Assembly: GCA_021793515.1 (NCBI GenBank)
Contig: JAJYSP010000002.1
Coordinates: 1 to 64,000, forward strand
Origin: Actinomycetes bacterium
GTDB lineage: Bacteria > Actinomycetota > Acidimicrobiia > Acidimicrobiales > RAAP-2
Direction of reading: 5' to 3'
Length of the DNA stretch: 64,000 nucleotides
Positions 1 to 8,160 of the stretch are shown in pieces. Every line of letters starts with the position of its first letter. Position 1 is the stretch's first letter. The notes below the pieces were generated by a model that ran no database searches, was not told the DNA's origin, and saw nothing but the letters and a program-made list of their open reading frames with translations. The position numbers and the translations under genes were made by a program.

Positions 1-309
1 TGATCGTCCTCTCAGACCAGCTATCCGTCGTTGCCTTGGTGGGCCGTTACCCCGCCAACAAGCTGATGGACCGCGAGCCCCTCCCGAAGCAAAATTCGTT
101 TCTTCCCTCAACCATGCGATTGAGGGAAGGTATTCGGTATTAGCACCGGTTTCCCGGTGTTATCCCAATCTTCGGGGCAGGTTGCTCACGTGATACTCAC
201 CCGTTCGCCACTAAATCTTTCGGAGCAAGCTCCTTGGATTCCGTTCGACTTGCATGTATTAAGCACGCCGCCAGCGTTCATTCTGAGCCAGAATCAAACT
301 CTCCATCAA
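1..309 (-). rRNA. rrs: 16S ribosomal RNA, 5' portion (partial)
   Basis: The reverse complement begins with the universal 16S 5' signature AGAGTTTGATTCTGGCTCAG (302 down to 283), followed by the conserved AACGCTGGCGGCGTGC block. It continues leftward through the first variable regions to the window edge, covering about the first 300 bases of the gene. The mature 5' end is placed near 309 by counting back from E. coli position 8. The wording of the V1-V2 region (ACGTGAGCAACCTGCCCC, then GGGATAACACCGGGAAACCG) looks like Acidimicrobiia, which is my main clue to the host. The rest of the rrn operon lies outside the window. Confidence 0.97.
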
Positions 310-589
310 GATCTTTCGGGTTTCCCCTACGAATCAGAGAGCCGAATGGACGACTCTAATATCCATTCGACAACAGCTTCCTCCACGGGGTGGATTCCAC
401 TGCTTACTTCTTTTTGACGAACGACGCGTCCGGTTAGATCCGTCCATCGTCGCCCGTACTGGCTTTTGGCTCTCGTTCTTCCGTTTTCAAGGAGCGACAT
501 CGCACACGACCGAAGCCGGAGGTGCGAAGTACACCACCAGGATTTCTCCCGGTTCCCGCCGCCGTAAACCTCCCGGCTGCGGGATACTC
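310..589 (-). promoter_or_regulatory. 16S rRNA leader with boxA-like element
   Basis: This is the stretch between the rrn promoter and mature 16S. It contains TCCTTGAAAAC (493 down to 483), which resembles the actinobacterial boxA antitermination element. No gene in any frame looks coding; open frames here lie on rRNA or leader. The leader also carries the 5' half of the expected 16S processing stem, but its 3' partner is outside the window. Promoter and boxA assignments are by eye. Confidence 0.6.
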
Positions 590-619
590 ACCCTATCAGC
601 GCGTTACGGTCGCGTGCAA
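590..619 (-). promoter_or_regulatory. rrn promoter, proximal
   Basis: On the minus strand TTGCAC (619-614) and TAGGGT (595-590) are separated by 18 bases, a good actinobacterial sigma-A type promoter reading toward 16S. Predicted initiation is near 583, giving a leader of about 275 bases. Confidence 0.55.
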
Positions 620-651
620 ATCGCGTGACCGGCGTCTCTGACAGGAAGACC

Positions 652-660
652 AGTGTAGCA
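652..660 (-). promoter_or_regulatory. rrn promoter, distal (extended -10)
   Basis: On the minus strand TGC-TACACT (660-652) forms an extended -10 hexamer, with TTTGGAG just upstream as a poor -35. It could be a second rrn promoter in tandem with the one at 590-619. Confidence 0.35.
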
Positions 661-675
661 AGCGCCCAAAGCTCC

Positions 676-700
676 AAAGTGCATTTCGGGCACTTTTTTT
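676..700 (+). terminator. Rho-independent terminator, plus strand, antisense side of rrn
   Basis: A perfect 7-bp stem, AAAGTGC (676-682) and GCACTTT (690-696), with a 7-base loop is followed by an uninterrupted T tract to 700. It is a textbook intrinsic terminator for transcription moving left to right. No plus-strand gene precedes it, so it would stop antisense transcription coming off the rrn region. Read on the minus strand it has only three terminal Us, so it would be weak for the arg operon. Confidence 0.7.
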
Positions 701-884
701 GTTATGACTTGACCCACGAGCCTTGACACTCCGCCGACTGCGTTCCACGGGTCCTCCGATCAGCCCCGTCGTTCCCTCCAACGCGGGCGAACCGAACTTC
801 GGGCGAGACAGCCCCACGGGCGTGACTCCGTCGCTGCGACAAACCCCTCACGTCCGCTGGTACACCATTGCGGGGACCTCGTCG
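701..884. other. Intergenic spacer between ybaK and the rrn promoters
   Basis: I see no convincing gene, tRNA or strong hairpin. Two TTGAC-type hexamers (709-714 and 723-728, plus strand) have no matching -10 sequence. Open frames across it have no recognisable protein features. Confidence 0.5.
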
Positions 885-1379
885 TTAGTCCTCGGCAACG
901 CTGAAAGGGACGCCGTTGGTGATCCTTACCAGTTCCTCAAAGGACGTGGCAAAGACGTAGTGGGGATGCCCGCCGGCAGCCCAAACCACCGGCCAGTCGC
1001 CAAGTTTCGTGTCGACAATGGTGCGAAGCGGCGCAGGATGCCCGACGGGTGCAACACCGCCGATCGGTTGGCCCGTGTGGGTGCGCACGAAGACAGCGTC
1101 CGGGCGCCGGACCTCATTCGCGCCGAGAAACTGCGCCAGACGCCGCGTGTTGACACGATGCGCCCCTGACGTCATGACCAATATCGGGTCGCCGTCGACG
1201 TCAAAAACCAGCGAGTTGGCGACCTGACCAATGTCGATGTCCAATTGCGCCGCTGCGGCCGCCGCGGTCGGCGACGGTTCGAGCGTCTCGACGATTGGAC
1301 TGGTGACACCGCAGCCGTCGAGCGCGGCTCGTACCCGTTCTCCGTTTGGATGAAGGGTCGTGACCGGGCGAATGTTCAC
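885..1379 (-). CDS. YbaK/EbsC family protein (aminoacyl-tRNA deacylase fold)
   Basis: About 164 residues from the GTG at 1379, which overlaps the argH stop as GTGA. Longer in-frame starts upstream would sit inside argH and add an Arg-rich, non-conserved tail. The motifs ANSLVFDVDG, GAHRVN, GQPIGGVAPVGH and WAAGGHPHYVF match the YbaK/ProX family that hydrolyses mischarged tRNA (for example Cys- or Ala-tRNA-Pro). The position normally occupied by the catalytic Lys before SLVF is Asn here. Deacylase activity is therefore uncertain and the protein may belong to a divergent subfamily. It is the last gene of the arg operon, probably by transcriptional convenience. Confidence 0.85.
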   Translation of the reverse strand: MNIRPVTTLHPNGERVRAALDGCGVTSPIVETLEPSPTAAAAAAQLDIDIGQVANSLVFDVDGDPILVMTSGAHRVNTRRLAQFLGANEVRRPDAVFVRTHTGQPIGGVAPVGHPAPLRTIVDTKLGDWPVVWAAGGHPHYVFATSFEELVRITNGVPFSVAED

Positions 1380-2779
1380 AACTGCCCTTCGGCGCGACCA
1401 CCCACCTCGCGCATCCGTCGGTGAAGATCGGCCGCGACCCGGTGCCACGTCTCGGCCTGCGTGGGCCAGGCGACCGGCCCCGACGCACCACGCGATCGGC
1501 GACTCTGCAGGGTCTCGTGCCGTGCGAAGACGCCGCCGAACTGGGCCAGGGCCGGCGATTCGGCGACGACGTCTGGGAACGGGCGACCCGTCCTAATCGA
1601 CTCCCCCACCGCCGCACCAACCAACTCGTGCGCATCGCGGAACGGAACGCCCGTTTCGACCAAACGTTCCGCAATATCGATCGCCGCGAGATAGGGATCA
1701 TCGGCGGCTCGGGCGGCCACCTCACTGTTGAACGACATCGACTGATAGGTGCCGCGCAACGCGTCGAGCACCAGTGTGACGTTACGCACCGAGTCAAAGA
1801 GCGGCTCCTTGTCCTCTTGGAGGTCACGGTTGTAGGCGAGCGGCAGTCCCTTCAGCACGACGAGAAGTGACGTCAAGTTGCCGATAAAGCGCCCTGTCTT
1901 AGCGCGCGCGAGTTCCGCGACGTCGCTGTTCTTCTTCTGAGGCAACATTGACGATCCCGTAGTGAAGGCATCGCCCAACGTCGCAAAACCGAACTCGGCA
2001 CTCGTCCAGAGCACCAGCTCCTCGCCCATCCGTGACAGATGAACGCCGAGCAGCGCAATGTCGAACAGGGTTTCGGCCACGAAGTCCCGGTCGCTCACCG
2101 CGTCCATCGAATTCGCGAACGCTCGGTCAAAGCCCATCAGCGCCGCCGTCGTGCCGGGGTCAATCGGCAATGACGTGCCCGCCACGGCTCCGGCCCCGAG
2201 GGGCGAAACGTTCAGGCGACGACGGGTCTCGAGCAGGCGGTCGATGTCGCGCGTCAGGGCCCACGCGTGCGCACCGAGGTGGTGGGCCAACAGCACGGGC
2301 TGTGCGCGCTGGAGATGCGTGTAGCCGGGCAGGTAGTAGTCAGGGTCTCGTTCACCGATCGCAAAGAGCGTCTCGGCTAGAGCGAGCACGCGTTCGGCGA
2401 CGTCCACGAGCGCGTCGCGCACCCAGAGTCGCACCGTCGTAGCGACCTGATCATTTCGACTTCGAGCCGTGTGCAACTTGGCACCGGTCGATCCCGTCAG
2501 CTCCGTTACACGCCGCTCGATCGCCATGTGGATGTCCTCGTCGGAACCGGCCCGCACGAATACGCCTCGGTCGAACTCGCTCTCCACGTCGTCCAGCGCG
2601 CCGAGTAACACACGAACCTCGTCGGACGTGAGCAGTCCAGCGGCCAGCAGGCCCTGGACGTGGGCCCGTGACCCGACGATGTCGTGGTGGTAGAGCACGT
2701 GGTCGAAGGTGTAACTCTCCGAGAGCTCCCACAGCGAGTTCGCCATTGACGACTCGAAGCGACCGTGCCACAGGGTCAT
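1376..2779 (-). CDS. argH: Argininosuccinate lyase
   Basis: 467 residues, the normal family length. It catalyses the last step of arginine synthesis, splitting argininosuccinate into arginine and fumarate. Diagnostic motifs are HTARSRNDQ (about 103-111), GYTHLQRAQP (about 152-161) and the fumarase/ASL signature GSSMLPQKKN (275-284), which carries the catalytic serine loop. The ATG at 2779 overlaps the argG stop as ATGA. This is preferred over an upstream in-frame start inside argG because MTLWHGRF is the usual N-terminus. It is translationally coupled to both argG and ybaK. Confidence 0.97.
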   Translation of the reverse strand: MTLWHGRFESSMANSLWELSESYTFDHVLYHHDIVGSRAHVQGLLAAGLLTSDEVRVLLGALDDVESEFDRGVFVRAGSDEDIHMAIERRVTELTGSTGAKLHTARSRNDQVATTVRLWVRDALVDVAERVLALAETLFAIGERDPDYYLPGYTHLQRAQPVLLAHHLGAHAWALTRDIDRLLETRRRLNVSPLGAGAVAGTSLPIDPGTTAALMGFDRAFANSMDAVSDRDFVAETLFDIALLGVHLSRMGEELVLWTSAEFGFATLGDAFTTGSSMLPQKKNSDVAELARAKTGRFIGNLTSLLVVLKGLPLAYNRDLQEDKEPLFDSVRNVTLVLDALRGTYQSMSFNSEVAARAADDPYLAAIDIAERLVETGVPFRDAHELVGAAVGESIRTGRPFPDVVAESPALAQFGGVFARHETLQSRRSRGASGPVAWPTQAETWHRVAADLHRRMREVGGRAEGQL

Positions 2780-4002
2780 TTCGAGCGCGGCACCGTGTTC
2801 TTCGCCCCCTGACGAGCGGCCCAAGTCTTCACACCTAAACCATAGATGCGAACGTAACCCTCGGAGTCTGCGTGTTTGAAGGTGTCGGCCGCGTCGTACG
2901 TCGCGAGCCCGTAGTCATAGAGCGCCTTGTCGCTGCGTCTTCCCGTGATCCGCATGACACCAGGCGCCTCAAAACGAAGTCGGACGTCGCCCGATATGTG
3001 GCGTTGCGTCTCGGCTACGAAGGCGTCGATGGCTTCTTTCAGCGGCGAGAACCACATGCCGTCATAGACCAGTTCGGCCCAGCGAGGCTCGAGCCTCGCC
3101 TTTTCGTGATGGACGTCACGCTCCAGATTGAGGTCCTCAAGGTCGGCGTGTGCCGCAATGAGGGCGAGGGCCGCCGGGCACTCGTAGACCTCACGACTCT
3201 TGATGCCCACCCGACGATTCTCGACCATGTCCAATCGACCGAACCCGGTCGAACCCGCCCGGTGGTTGAGGGTCCTAATGAGGTCGGCGAGTGACATGAC
3301 AATCCCGTCAATCGCGATTGGCACGCCCTCACGGAATGTGATCGTGAGTTCCACCGGCTCGAGGTTGGTCACACGGGTCAACGTGTACGGCTCACTCGGT
3401 GGCTCCGCCCACGGATCCTCCATCTCGCCGCATTCGATCGCGCGACCCCAGAGATTCTCGTCGATCGAATAGATCTTCTCCTTCGTGGCGCGGATGGGGA
3501 TTTCCCACTTCTCGGCGTAGTCCACCGAATCGGCCCGCGTCATTCCCCAGTTGCGCGCTGGCGCGAGCACCTCGAGGTCGGGCGCGAGGGCGTGCGTGCC
3601 GACTTCGAAGCGAACCTGGTCATTGCCCTTTCCGGTACATCCGTGCGCCACAGCGGTCGCATTGAACTTGCGAGCCTGATCCACCAAGTGGCGCACGATC
3701 ACCGGACGCGAGAGCGCTGACACCAGTGGATACTTCCCCTCGTAGCGAGCGTTGGCCATGATCGCCGGCGCACAGAACGCCTCGGCCATCTCGTCTCGGG
3801 CATCTACCACGACGCAGTCGATAGCTCCGGCCGCGATAGCGCGGTGCTTGATGTCCTCGAAGCTCTCAGAACTCTCCGGGTCCTGGCCCACGTCGACCAA
3901 GACGCACACGACCTCGGCGTCCCACTCCTCCATCATCCAGCGGATCGCTACGGAGGTGTCCAGACCTCCGCTGTAGGCCAGCACCACTCGCTTCGTCATC
4001 AC
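2776..4002 (-). CDS. argG: Argininosuccinate synthase
   Basis: 408 residues. It condenses citrulline and aspartate using ATP. The N-terminal PP-loop AYSGGLDTS is at residues 9-17, and HGCTGKGNDQVRFE marks the substrate region, typical of the family. The first two codons are both ATG. A 22-base gap from the argR stop is the only real spacing in the arg cluster, and it contains a GAAAGGAAC ribosome binding site. Together with ArgH it completes the urea-cycle-like end of the pathway in this operon. Confidence 0.97.
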   Translation of the reverse strand: MMTKRVVLAYSGGLDTSVAIRWMMEEWDAEVVCVLVDVGQDPESSESFEDIKHRAIAAGAIDCVVVDARDEMAEAFCAPAIMANARYEGKYPLVSALSRPVIVRHLVDQARKFNATAVAHGCTGKGNDQVRFEVGTHALAPDLEVLAPARNWGMTRADSVDYAEKWEIPIRATKEKIYSIDENLWGRAIECGEMEDPWAEPPSEPYTLTRVTNLEPVELTITFREGVPIAIDGIVMSLADLIRTLNHRAGSTGFGRLDMVENRRVGIKSREVYECPAALALIAAHADLEDLNLERDVHHEKARLEPRWAELVYDGMWFSPLKEAIDAFVAETQRHISGDVRLRFEAPGVMRITGRRSDKALYDYGLATYDAADTFKHADSEGYVRIYGLGVKTWAARQGAKNTVPRSK

Positions 4003-4024
4003 TGTTCCTTTCTCAAAATCACGG

Positions 4025-4492
4025 TCATTCCAACCCGGCTAAGTCTCGGAAGCTCGCCGCCATCGCGGCGCCCCCGTGCTCGTCGCTCACGATCACGAGC
4101 AGCGTGTCATCACCCGCCACGCTGCCGAGCACGCCCTCGAGGGCGCTTCGGTCGAGGGCGGACGCGACCACGTGTGCACAACCCGGTGGCGTGCGCAGGA
4201 CGACTAGGTTCGCCGAGCTGTCAACGGACACCACCCACTCGCCCATCATGCGACGCAGGTGGTCGAGTGGTGGCGAGCTCACCTTGGGGGAACTCGCCAC
4301 CACGATGCGCCTCGAGCCGTGCTCGTCGCGCACCTTGATGGTGCCCAACTCCTGCAGGTCTCGGGTGACCGTCGCCTGGGTCGCGGTGATTCCCTCAGCC
4401 TGGAGCCGCGTGACCAACTGCGCGGCCGTCGAGATCACCTCACGCTCGATGAGCTCATTGATCCGATGTTGCCGTTGCGTCTTGGTCATCAT
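4025..4492 (-). CDS. argR: Arginine repressor ArgR/AhrC family
   Basis: 155 residues from the ATG at 4492, which overlaps the argF stop as ATGA; in-frame starts further upstream lie inside argF. The N-terminal winged helix contains ISTAAQLVTRLQAEG and the recognition helix ATQATVTRDLQELG. The C-terminal domain has PPGCAHVVASALDR and GDDTLLVIV, which in the family bind arginine and build the hexamer. It lies inside the operon it probably controls, so autoregulation through the site upstream of argC is the likely circuit. Confidence 0.95.
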   Translation of the reverse strand: MMTKTQRQHRINELIEREVISTAAQLVTRLQAEGITATQATVTRDLQELGTIKVRDEHGSRRIVVASSPKVSSPPLDHLRRMMGEWVVSVDSSANLVVLRTPPGCAHVVASALDRSALEGVLGSVAGDDTLLVIVSDEHGGAAMAASFRDLAGLE

Positions 4493-5406
4493 TCCCCGTC
4501 CTTTATCCATCGCAGCGCACCGATCATCGCCGAGCGTCGGTGCGTCACCTGCTGCCACACGAGTGAGCGCGGTCCGTCCATCACGCCGTCGGTGATCTCA
4601 TCGCCGCGATGGGCCGGAAGGCAGTGCAGGACGACCGCGTCTGGGGACGCGCCGTCGAGCAACGTCTCGTCGACTCGAAAGTCGGCGAGGTCGGTACGAC
4701 GCTGTTGCGTCTGATCTTCGTAACCCATCGACACCCACGCATCGGTGTACACGACGTCGGCATCGCGCACCGCATCGCCGGCCGACGTGGTGAGCCGTAG
4801 CTTCGCCCCCTCGACCATCAACGGGTCTTCGTCGGTTCCCGCTGTGAGCTGGTAGCCCTCGGGTGCGCCCACCACGACCTCGGCGCCCAGGCGCGTCAAA
4901 GCGACCGCCAGCGACCGCGTGACGTTCGTCGCGTCGCCGACGTACGCGACGCGAAGTCCGGCCAATTGTCCCGGATCGCCATTCGTGAAATGGTCGGCAA
5001 TCGTGAGCACGTCGGCGATGGCCTGGGTCGGATGTGCGACATCGCTCAGCAGGTTGACGAGCGACAACCGGTCCTTGGTCGCAGAACGGATCCGATGGAA
5101 CACCGAGTGGCGTCGAATCCGCATCGCGCACACGGAATAGAGTGCGTCGATCGTGCGACCCACGTCCTCGGCGGACTCTCGAGTATCGAGACCGATCTCG
5201 TCGTCACCGAAGAACGTCACGTAGCCGCCGAGCTCGTGAACCGCGCTGGAACAGGCCGCTCGGGTGCGCAGGCTCGGGCGCTCGAAGACGAGCGCCACTC
5301 CCTGGCCCGCGAGGAGCGAGTCGTCGAGTGGTGCTCGAGCGGCATCGAGAATTGCGTGCAGATCGCGGTCGCCTAATTCGCTGATCGTGATGACGTGTCG
5401 ACTCAT
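4489..5406 (-). CDS. argF: Ornithine carbamoyltransferase
   Basis: 305 residues. It transfers the carbamoyl group to ornithine to give citrulline. The carbamoyl phosphate motif SLRTR is at 45-49 (usually STRTR). HPTQ, the ornithine-binding DAWVSMG and the catalytic HCLP are all present. The Ser-Leu variant of the first motif and RIRRHSVFHRI in the 80s loop are mildly atypical. It starts with an ATGA overlap on the argB stop and ends with one on argR, so translation is coupled. Both argD and argJ, which usually lie next to argB and argF in actinobacteria, are missing here. Confidence 0.95.
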   Translation of the reverse strand: MSRHVITISELGDRDLHAILDAARAPLDDSLLAGQGVALVFERPSLRTRAACSSAVHELGGYVTFFGDDEIGLDTRESAEDVGRTIDALYSVCAMRIRRHSVFHRIRSATKDRLSLVNLLSDVAHPTQAIADVLTIADHFTNGDPGQLAGLRVAYVGDATNVTRSLAVALTRLGAEVVVGAPEGYQLTAGTDEDPLMVEGAKLRLTTSAGDAVRDADVVYTDAWVSMGYEDQTQQRRTDLADFRVDETLLDGASPDAVVLHCLPAHRGDEITDGVMDGPRSLVWQQVTHRRSAMIGALRWIKDGE

Positions 5407-6191
5407 CGCTTCACCTCCGTGCTCGGGTTCGTGCCGTCAAGTACGCCGAGCAACGCGTGCGGACGTGTCCCATTGGCGAGCACTACTCGCGCAGCGCCGG
5501 CGTCCAATGCGTCGAGCGCCGCCTGCATCTTGGGGATCATGCCGTCTCGAATCGAACCGTCGGCCATCATCGAGCGCACGTCGAGCGCGGTCACCGATCC
5601 GAGGGCACTTGCGGGGTCGTCACGATCGCTCCGGAGTTGGTCCACGTCACTCAGGAGCACGAGCACGTCGGCGTCGAGCGCGGCGGCGAGTGAGCCGGCG
5701 ACCGTATCGGCGTTGCAGTTGAGCAGTTCTCCCGCGTCGTCACTCGCCACGGGCCCAACGACTGGCGTCCATCCTCGCTCAAGCAGCTGCTCGACCAGAT
5801 CGGCGTCTACGTGAATCTCGTGGGCGACGAGTCCGAGCTGACCACCACGGGCCGTTCCTCGAACCAGTGCTCCGTCAACCCCATTTAGTCCCACGGCGGG
5901 AAGCCCCACGTTCGCGAGCGCAGCGGTTATCCGCTGATTCACCAATCCCAGGGCCATCGCGACGTACTCCATCGTCTCGGGTCCGGTCACACGCAGTCCA
6001 TCGATGAATTCACTGACGAGCCCGACACGTTCGAGCAGTGAGGCAATCTGGGGGCCGCCCCCGTGGACGATGACAGGTGACGCGGTGGCCCGAATCGACG
6101 CGACGTCATTGGCGAGATCGACGAGCACCGGCGAGTCCGCGTCGAGACGATCGAGAGCGTGTCCTCCGAGCTTGACGACGATTCGGCTCAC
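5403..6191 (-). CDS. argB: Acetylglutamate kinase
   Basis: 262 residues from the GTG at 6191 (GTGA overlap with argC). It phosphorylates N-acetylglutamate, the second and usually feedback-controlled step. VVKLGGHALD at the N-terminus supplies the phosphate-binding Lys, and VIVHGGGPQI is the conserved glycine-rich substrate loop. Starts further upstream would lie in argC. I cannot tell from sequence alone whether it carries the N-terminal helix that makes arginine-sensitive kinases hexameric; it appears short. Confidence 0.95.
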   Translation of the reverse strand: MSRIVVKLGGHALDRLDADSPVLVDLANDVASIRATASPVIVHGGGPQIASLLERVGLVSEFIDGLRVTGPETMEYVAMALGLVNQRITAALANVGLPAVGLNGVDGALVRGTARGGQLGLVAHEIHVDADLVEQLLERGWTPVVGPVASDDAGELLNCNADTVAGSLAAALDADVLVLLSDVDQLRSDRDDPASALGSVTALDVRSMMADGSIRDGMIPKMQAALDALDAGAARVVLANGTRPHALLGVLDGTNPSTEVKR

Positions 6192-7198
6192 GGCGTCACA
6201 CCGCTTCGAGGCAGACCGCGTGTCTCGTCGTACCCGACGGCGACGTTCCACGCCTGCACCGCTTGGCCGGCCGCTCCCTTGAGCAAGTTGTCGATCGAGC
6301 TCATGGCGAGTAGCCAACCGGTCCGCTGGTCGATGCGCGCCGACACGAAGCACAGGTTGCTCCCGACCGGGTCCTTCAACGTTGGTGGCTCGGCCGATAC
6401 CACGATGAAGGGGTCATCGTCGTAGGCCTCGTGCAGTAACTCGAGTGGATCGAATGCGTCACCACCGACGAGCGGTGCGTACGCGCTCACCAACATCCCC
6501 CGGCTGACCGGTACGAGGTGAGGCGTGAAGAGCAGTTGCGCGCCGAGTTCTTGTTGCATCTCGGGCGTGTGGCGATGGTCCAACAGACCATAGGCCTCGG
6601 CGTTGGACGCGAGTCGGGCAAAGTGCAGGCGGTCCGAGACCCCCCGACCGGCGCCGGACACCCCACTAAGTGCGTTGACGACGATCCCGCGCCGCTCCAC
6701 AACACCGGCGTCGACGAAGGGACCGAGCGCCAACGACGTCGCCGTGGGATAACAGCCCGGCACGGCGATGAGTTGTGCACCCTTGAGCTCGGACCGGTGT
6801 CGTTCCACCAAGCCGTAGCGTGAACGCGCCAACAAATCGGGTCGCGCGTGCGCGTGCCCGTACCAGCGCTCGTACTCAGCGGGGTCGGAAAGGCGGAAAT
6901 CCGCCCCGAGATCCACCACCATGACGCCCGACGCCACTAGCTCGGGCACGATCCGTTGGCTGTGCCCGTGTGGCAGCGCCACGAAGACCGCTTCGAGATC
7001 CGCGTCGAGGGCCGCCTCGGTCGGCGCGTAAACCATTGACGGGGCGAGCGCAGCCAGTGAGGGCACGTGACTCGCCACCGCTTTGCCGGCGTTCGACTCG
7101 CCGGTCGCCACGACCACCTCCATGTCCGGGTGCGTGAGGCAGAGACGCAACACCTCAGCCCCGGCGTACCCAGTGGCTCCAATGACTCCAACGCGCAT
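6188..7198 (-). CDS. argC: N-acetyl-gamma-glutamyl-phosphate reductase
   Basis: 336 residues. It is the NADPH-dependent reductase of step three. It has the Rossmann motif GATGYAG (7-13) and the catalytic Cys149 in VPGCYPT. It is first in the arg operon. The ATG at 7198 lies exactly 6 bases after a TAAAAT hexamer and has no Shine-Dalgarno sequence, so the transcript is probably leaderless. Confidence 0.96.
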   Translation of the reverse strand: MRVGVIGATGYAGAEVLRLCLTHPDMEVVVATGESNAGKAVASHVPSLAALAPSMVYAPTEAALDADLEAVFVALPHGHSQRIVPELVASGVMVVDLGADFRLSDPAEYERWYGHAHARPDLLARSRYGLVERHRSELKGAQLIAVPGCYPTATSLALGPFVDAGVVERRGIVVNALSGVSGAGRGVSDRLHFARLASNAEAYGLLDHRHTPEMQQELGAQLLFTPHLVPVSRGMLVSAYAPLVGGDAFDPLELLHEAYDDDPFIVVSAEPPTLKDPVGSNLCFVSARIDQRTGWLLAMSSIDNLLKGAAGQAVQAWNVAVGYDETRGLPRSGVTP

Positions 7199-7204
7199 AG
7201 TGAC

Positions 7205-7236
7205 ATTTTATGCACATGAGAGATGATTTGTGCAAG
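7205..7236 (-). promoter_or_regulatory. argC promoter overlapping a candidate ARG box
   Basis: On the minus strand, TTGCAC (7235-7230) and TAAAAT (7210-7205) could serve as -35 and -10. An inverted repeat TGCACA-12 bases-TGTGCA (7211-7234) covers the whole promoter core, as expected of an ArgR operator. The site also overlaps the -35 region of the divergent transporter gene. Assignment to ArgR rests on position and symmetry, not on a matrix match. Confidence 0.6.
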
Positions 7237-7257
7237 TCAGTAATTTCCCGGTAGGCT
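7228..7257 (+). promoter_or_regulatory. Promoter of the DMT transporter gene
   Basis: TTGTGC (7228-7233) and TAGGCT (7252-7257) are 18 bases apart. The hexamer ends 6 bases before the ATG at 7264, so initiation would fall at the start codon. The -35 lies inside the candidate ArgR operator, suggesting shared control with argC. Confidence 0.55.
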
Positions 7258-7263
7258 GGCGAC

Positions 7264-8160
7264 ATGTCTCGGCGCGGCTGGCTGCTCTTTGTGACAATGG
7301 CGGTTCTCTGGGGTATTCCATATCTGCTGATCAGAGTGGCAGTTCGCCAACTCGACCCCGGCGTGTTGGTCCTCGGGCGCACCGGACCCGCCTCGCTCTT
7401 GCTCTTGCCACTCGTGATTGCGCGTGGTCAATTTCGCGCCATCGTGCACAACTTCTGGTGGATCGTCGTCTTCGCGTTCGTCGAATTCGGCGTGCCGTGG
7501 TATCTGATGGCGAGCGCCGAACGTCACATCACGAGTTCGCTGACGAGTCTGCTGATCTGTGCGGTACCACTGTTCTCGGTGATTGCCCAGCGCGTGCGAC
7601 GCAGCGACGAGCACATCAGTCGGCGACGCCTGATCGGGCTCGCCATCGGTGCGCTGGGCGTCGCGTTCCTGGTCGGACTCGGGATCCACGGCGGTTCCAT
7701 CGGTTGGATCGGCGTCATGCTCGTCGTCGCGGTCGGTTACACGTTCGGGCCGATCATCTTGGCGACCAAGCTCACGGCCGTGCCCGGCATCGCCGTCGTC
7801 GCTGGTGCCACCGGTGTGGTCGCCATCTCGTGGCTGCCCTGGAGCATCGCGCACTGGCCCCACCACGTCGACCACCAGACGTGGGAATCCGTTGGAATCC
7901 TCGCCGTGGCGTGCACCGCCGCCGCCTTCGTCACCTTCTTCGAACTCGTCAAGGAGGTCGGCTCCACGCGAAGTGTCGTCGTGACCTACGTCAACACCGC
8001 GTTGGCGGTCGTACTCGGGGTGACCTTTCTCAGTGAGCCACTCACGACGGGAATCCTCATCGGCTTCCCCCTCGTCCTCATTGGCAGTGTGATCGCCACC
8101 AGCCAAGCGCCGTCATCGTCGAAATTCGCCCCCGACGCGGACGAGCTGATCCACGGTTAA
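7264..8160 (+). CDS. EamA/DMT family membrane transporter
   Basis: 298 residues with about ten hydrophobic helices and two repeated halves, the EamA arrangement. WGIPYLLIRVAVRQLDP near the N-terminus is the usual entry motif. DMT proteins export amino acids or other small metabolites. The divergent position to argC with a shared operator-like site makes an arginine-related exporter a reasonable but unproven guess. The 3' end overlaps the opposing thioesterase gene by 48 bases. Confidence 0.9.
   Translation: MSRRGWLLFVTMAVLWGIPYLLIRVAVRQLDPGVLVLGRTGPASLLLLPLVIARGQFRAIVHNFWWIVVFAFVEFGVPWYLMASAERHITSSLTSLLICAVPLFSVIAQRVRRSDEHISRRRLIGLAIGALGVAFLVGLGIHGGSIGWIGVMLVVAVGYTFGPIILATKLTAVPGIAVVAGATGVVAISWLPWSIAHWPHHVDHQTWESVGILAVACTAAAFVTFFELVKEVGSTRSVVVTYVNTALAVVLGVTFLSEPLTTGILIGFPLVLIGSVIATSQAPSSSKFAPDADELIHG

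Noticed and set aside
157-417. Plus-strand open frame of 86 codons
   Set aside because: It lies antisense to the 16S 5' end and leader; the rRNA signature explains the sequence.
723-1169. Plus-strand open frame across the spacer and ybaK
   Set aside because: It runs antisense to ybaK, with Arg/Pro-rich low-complexity composition typical of a shadow frame.
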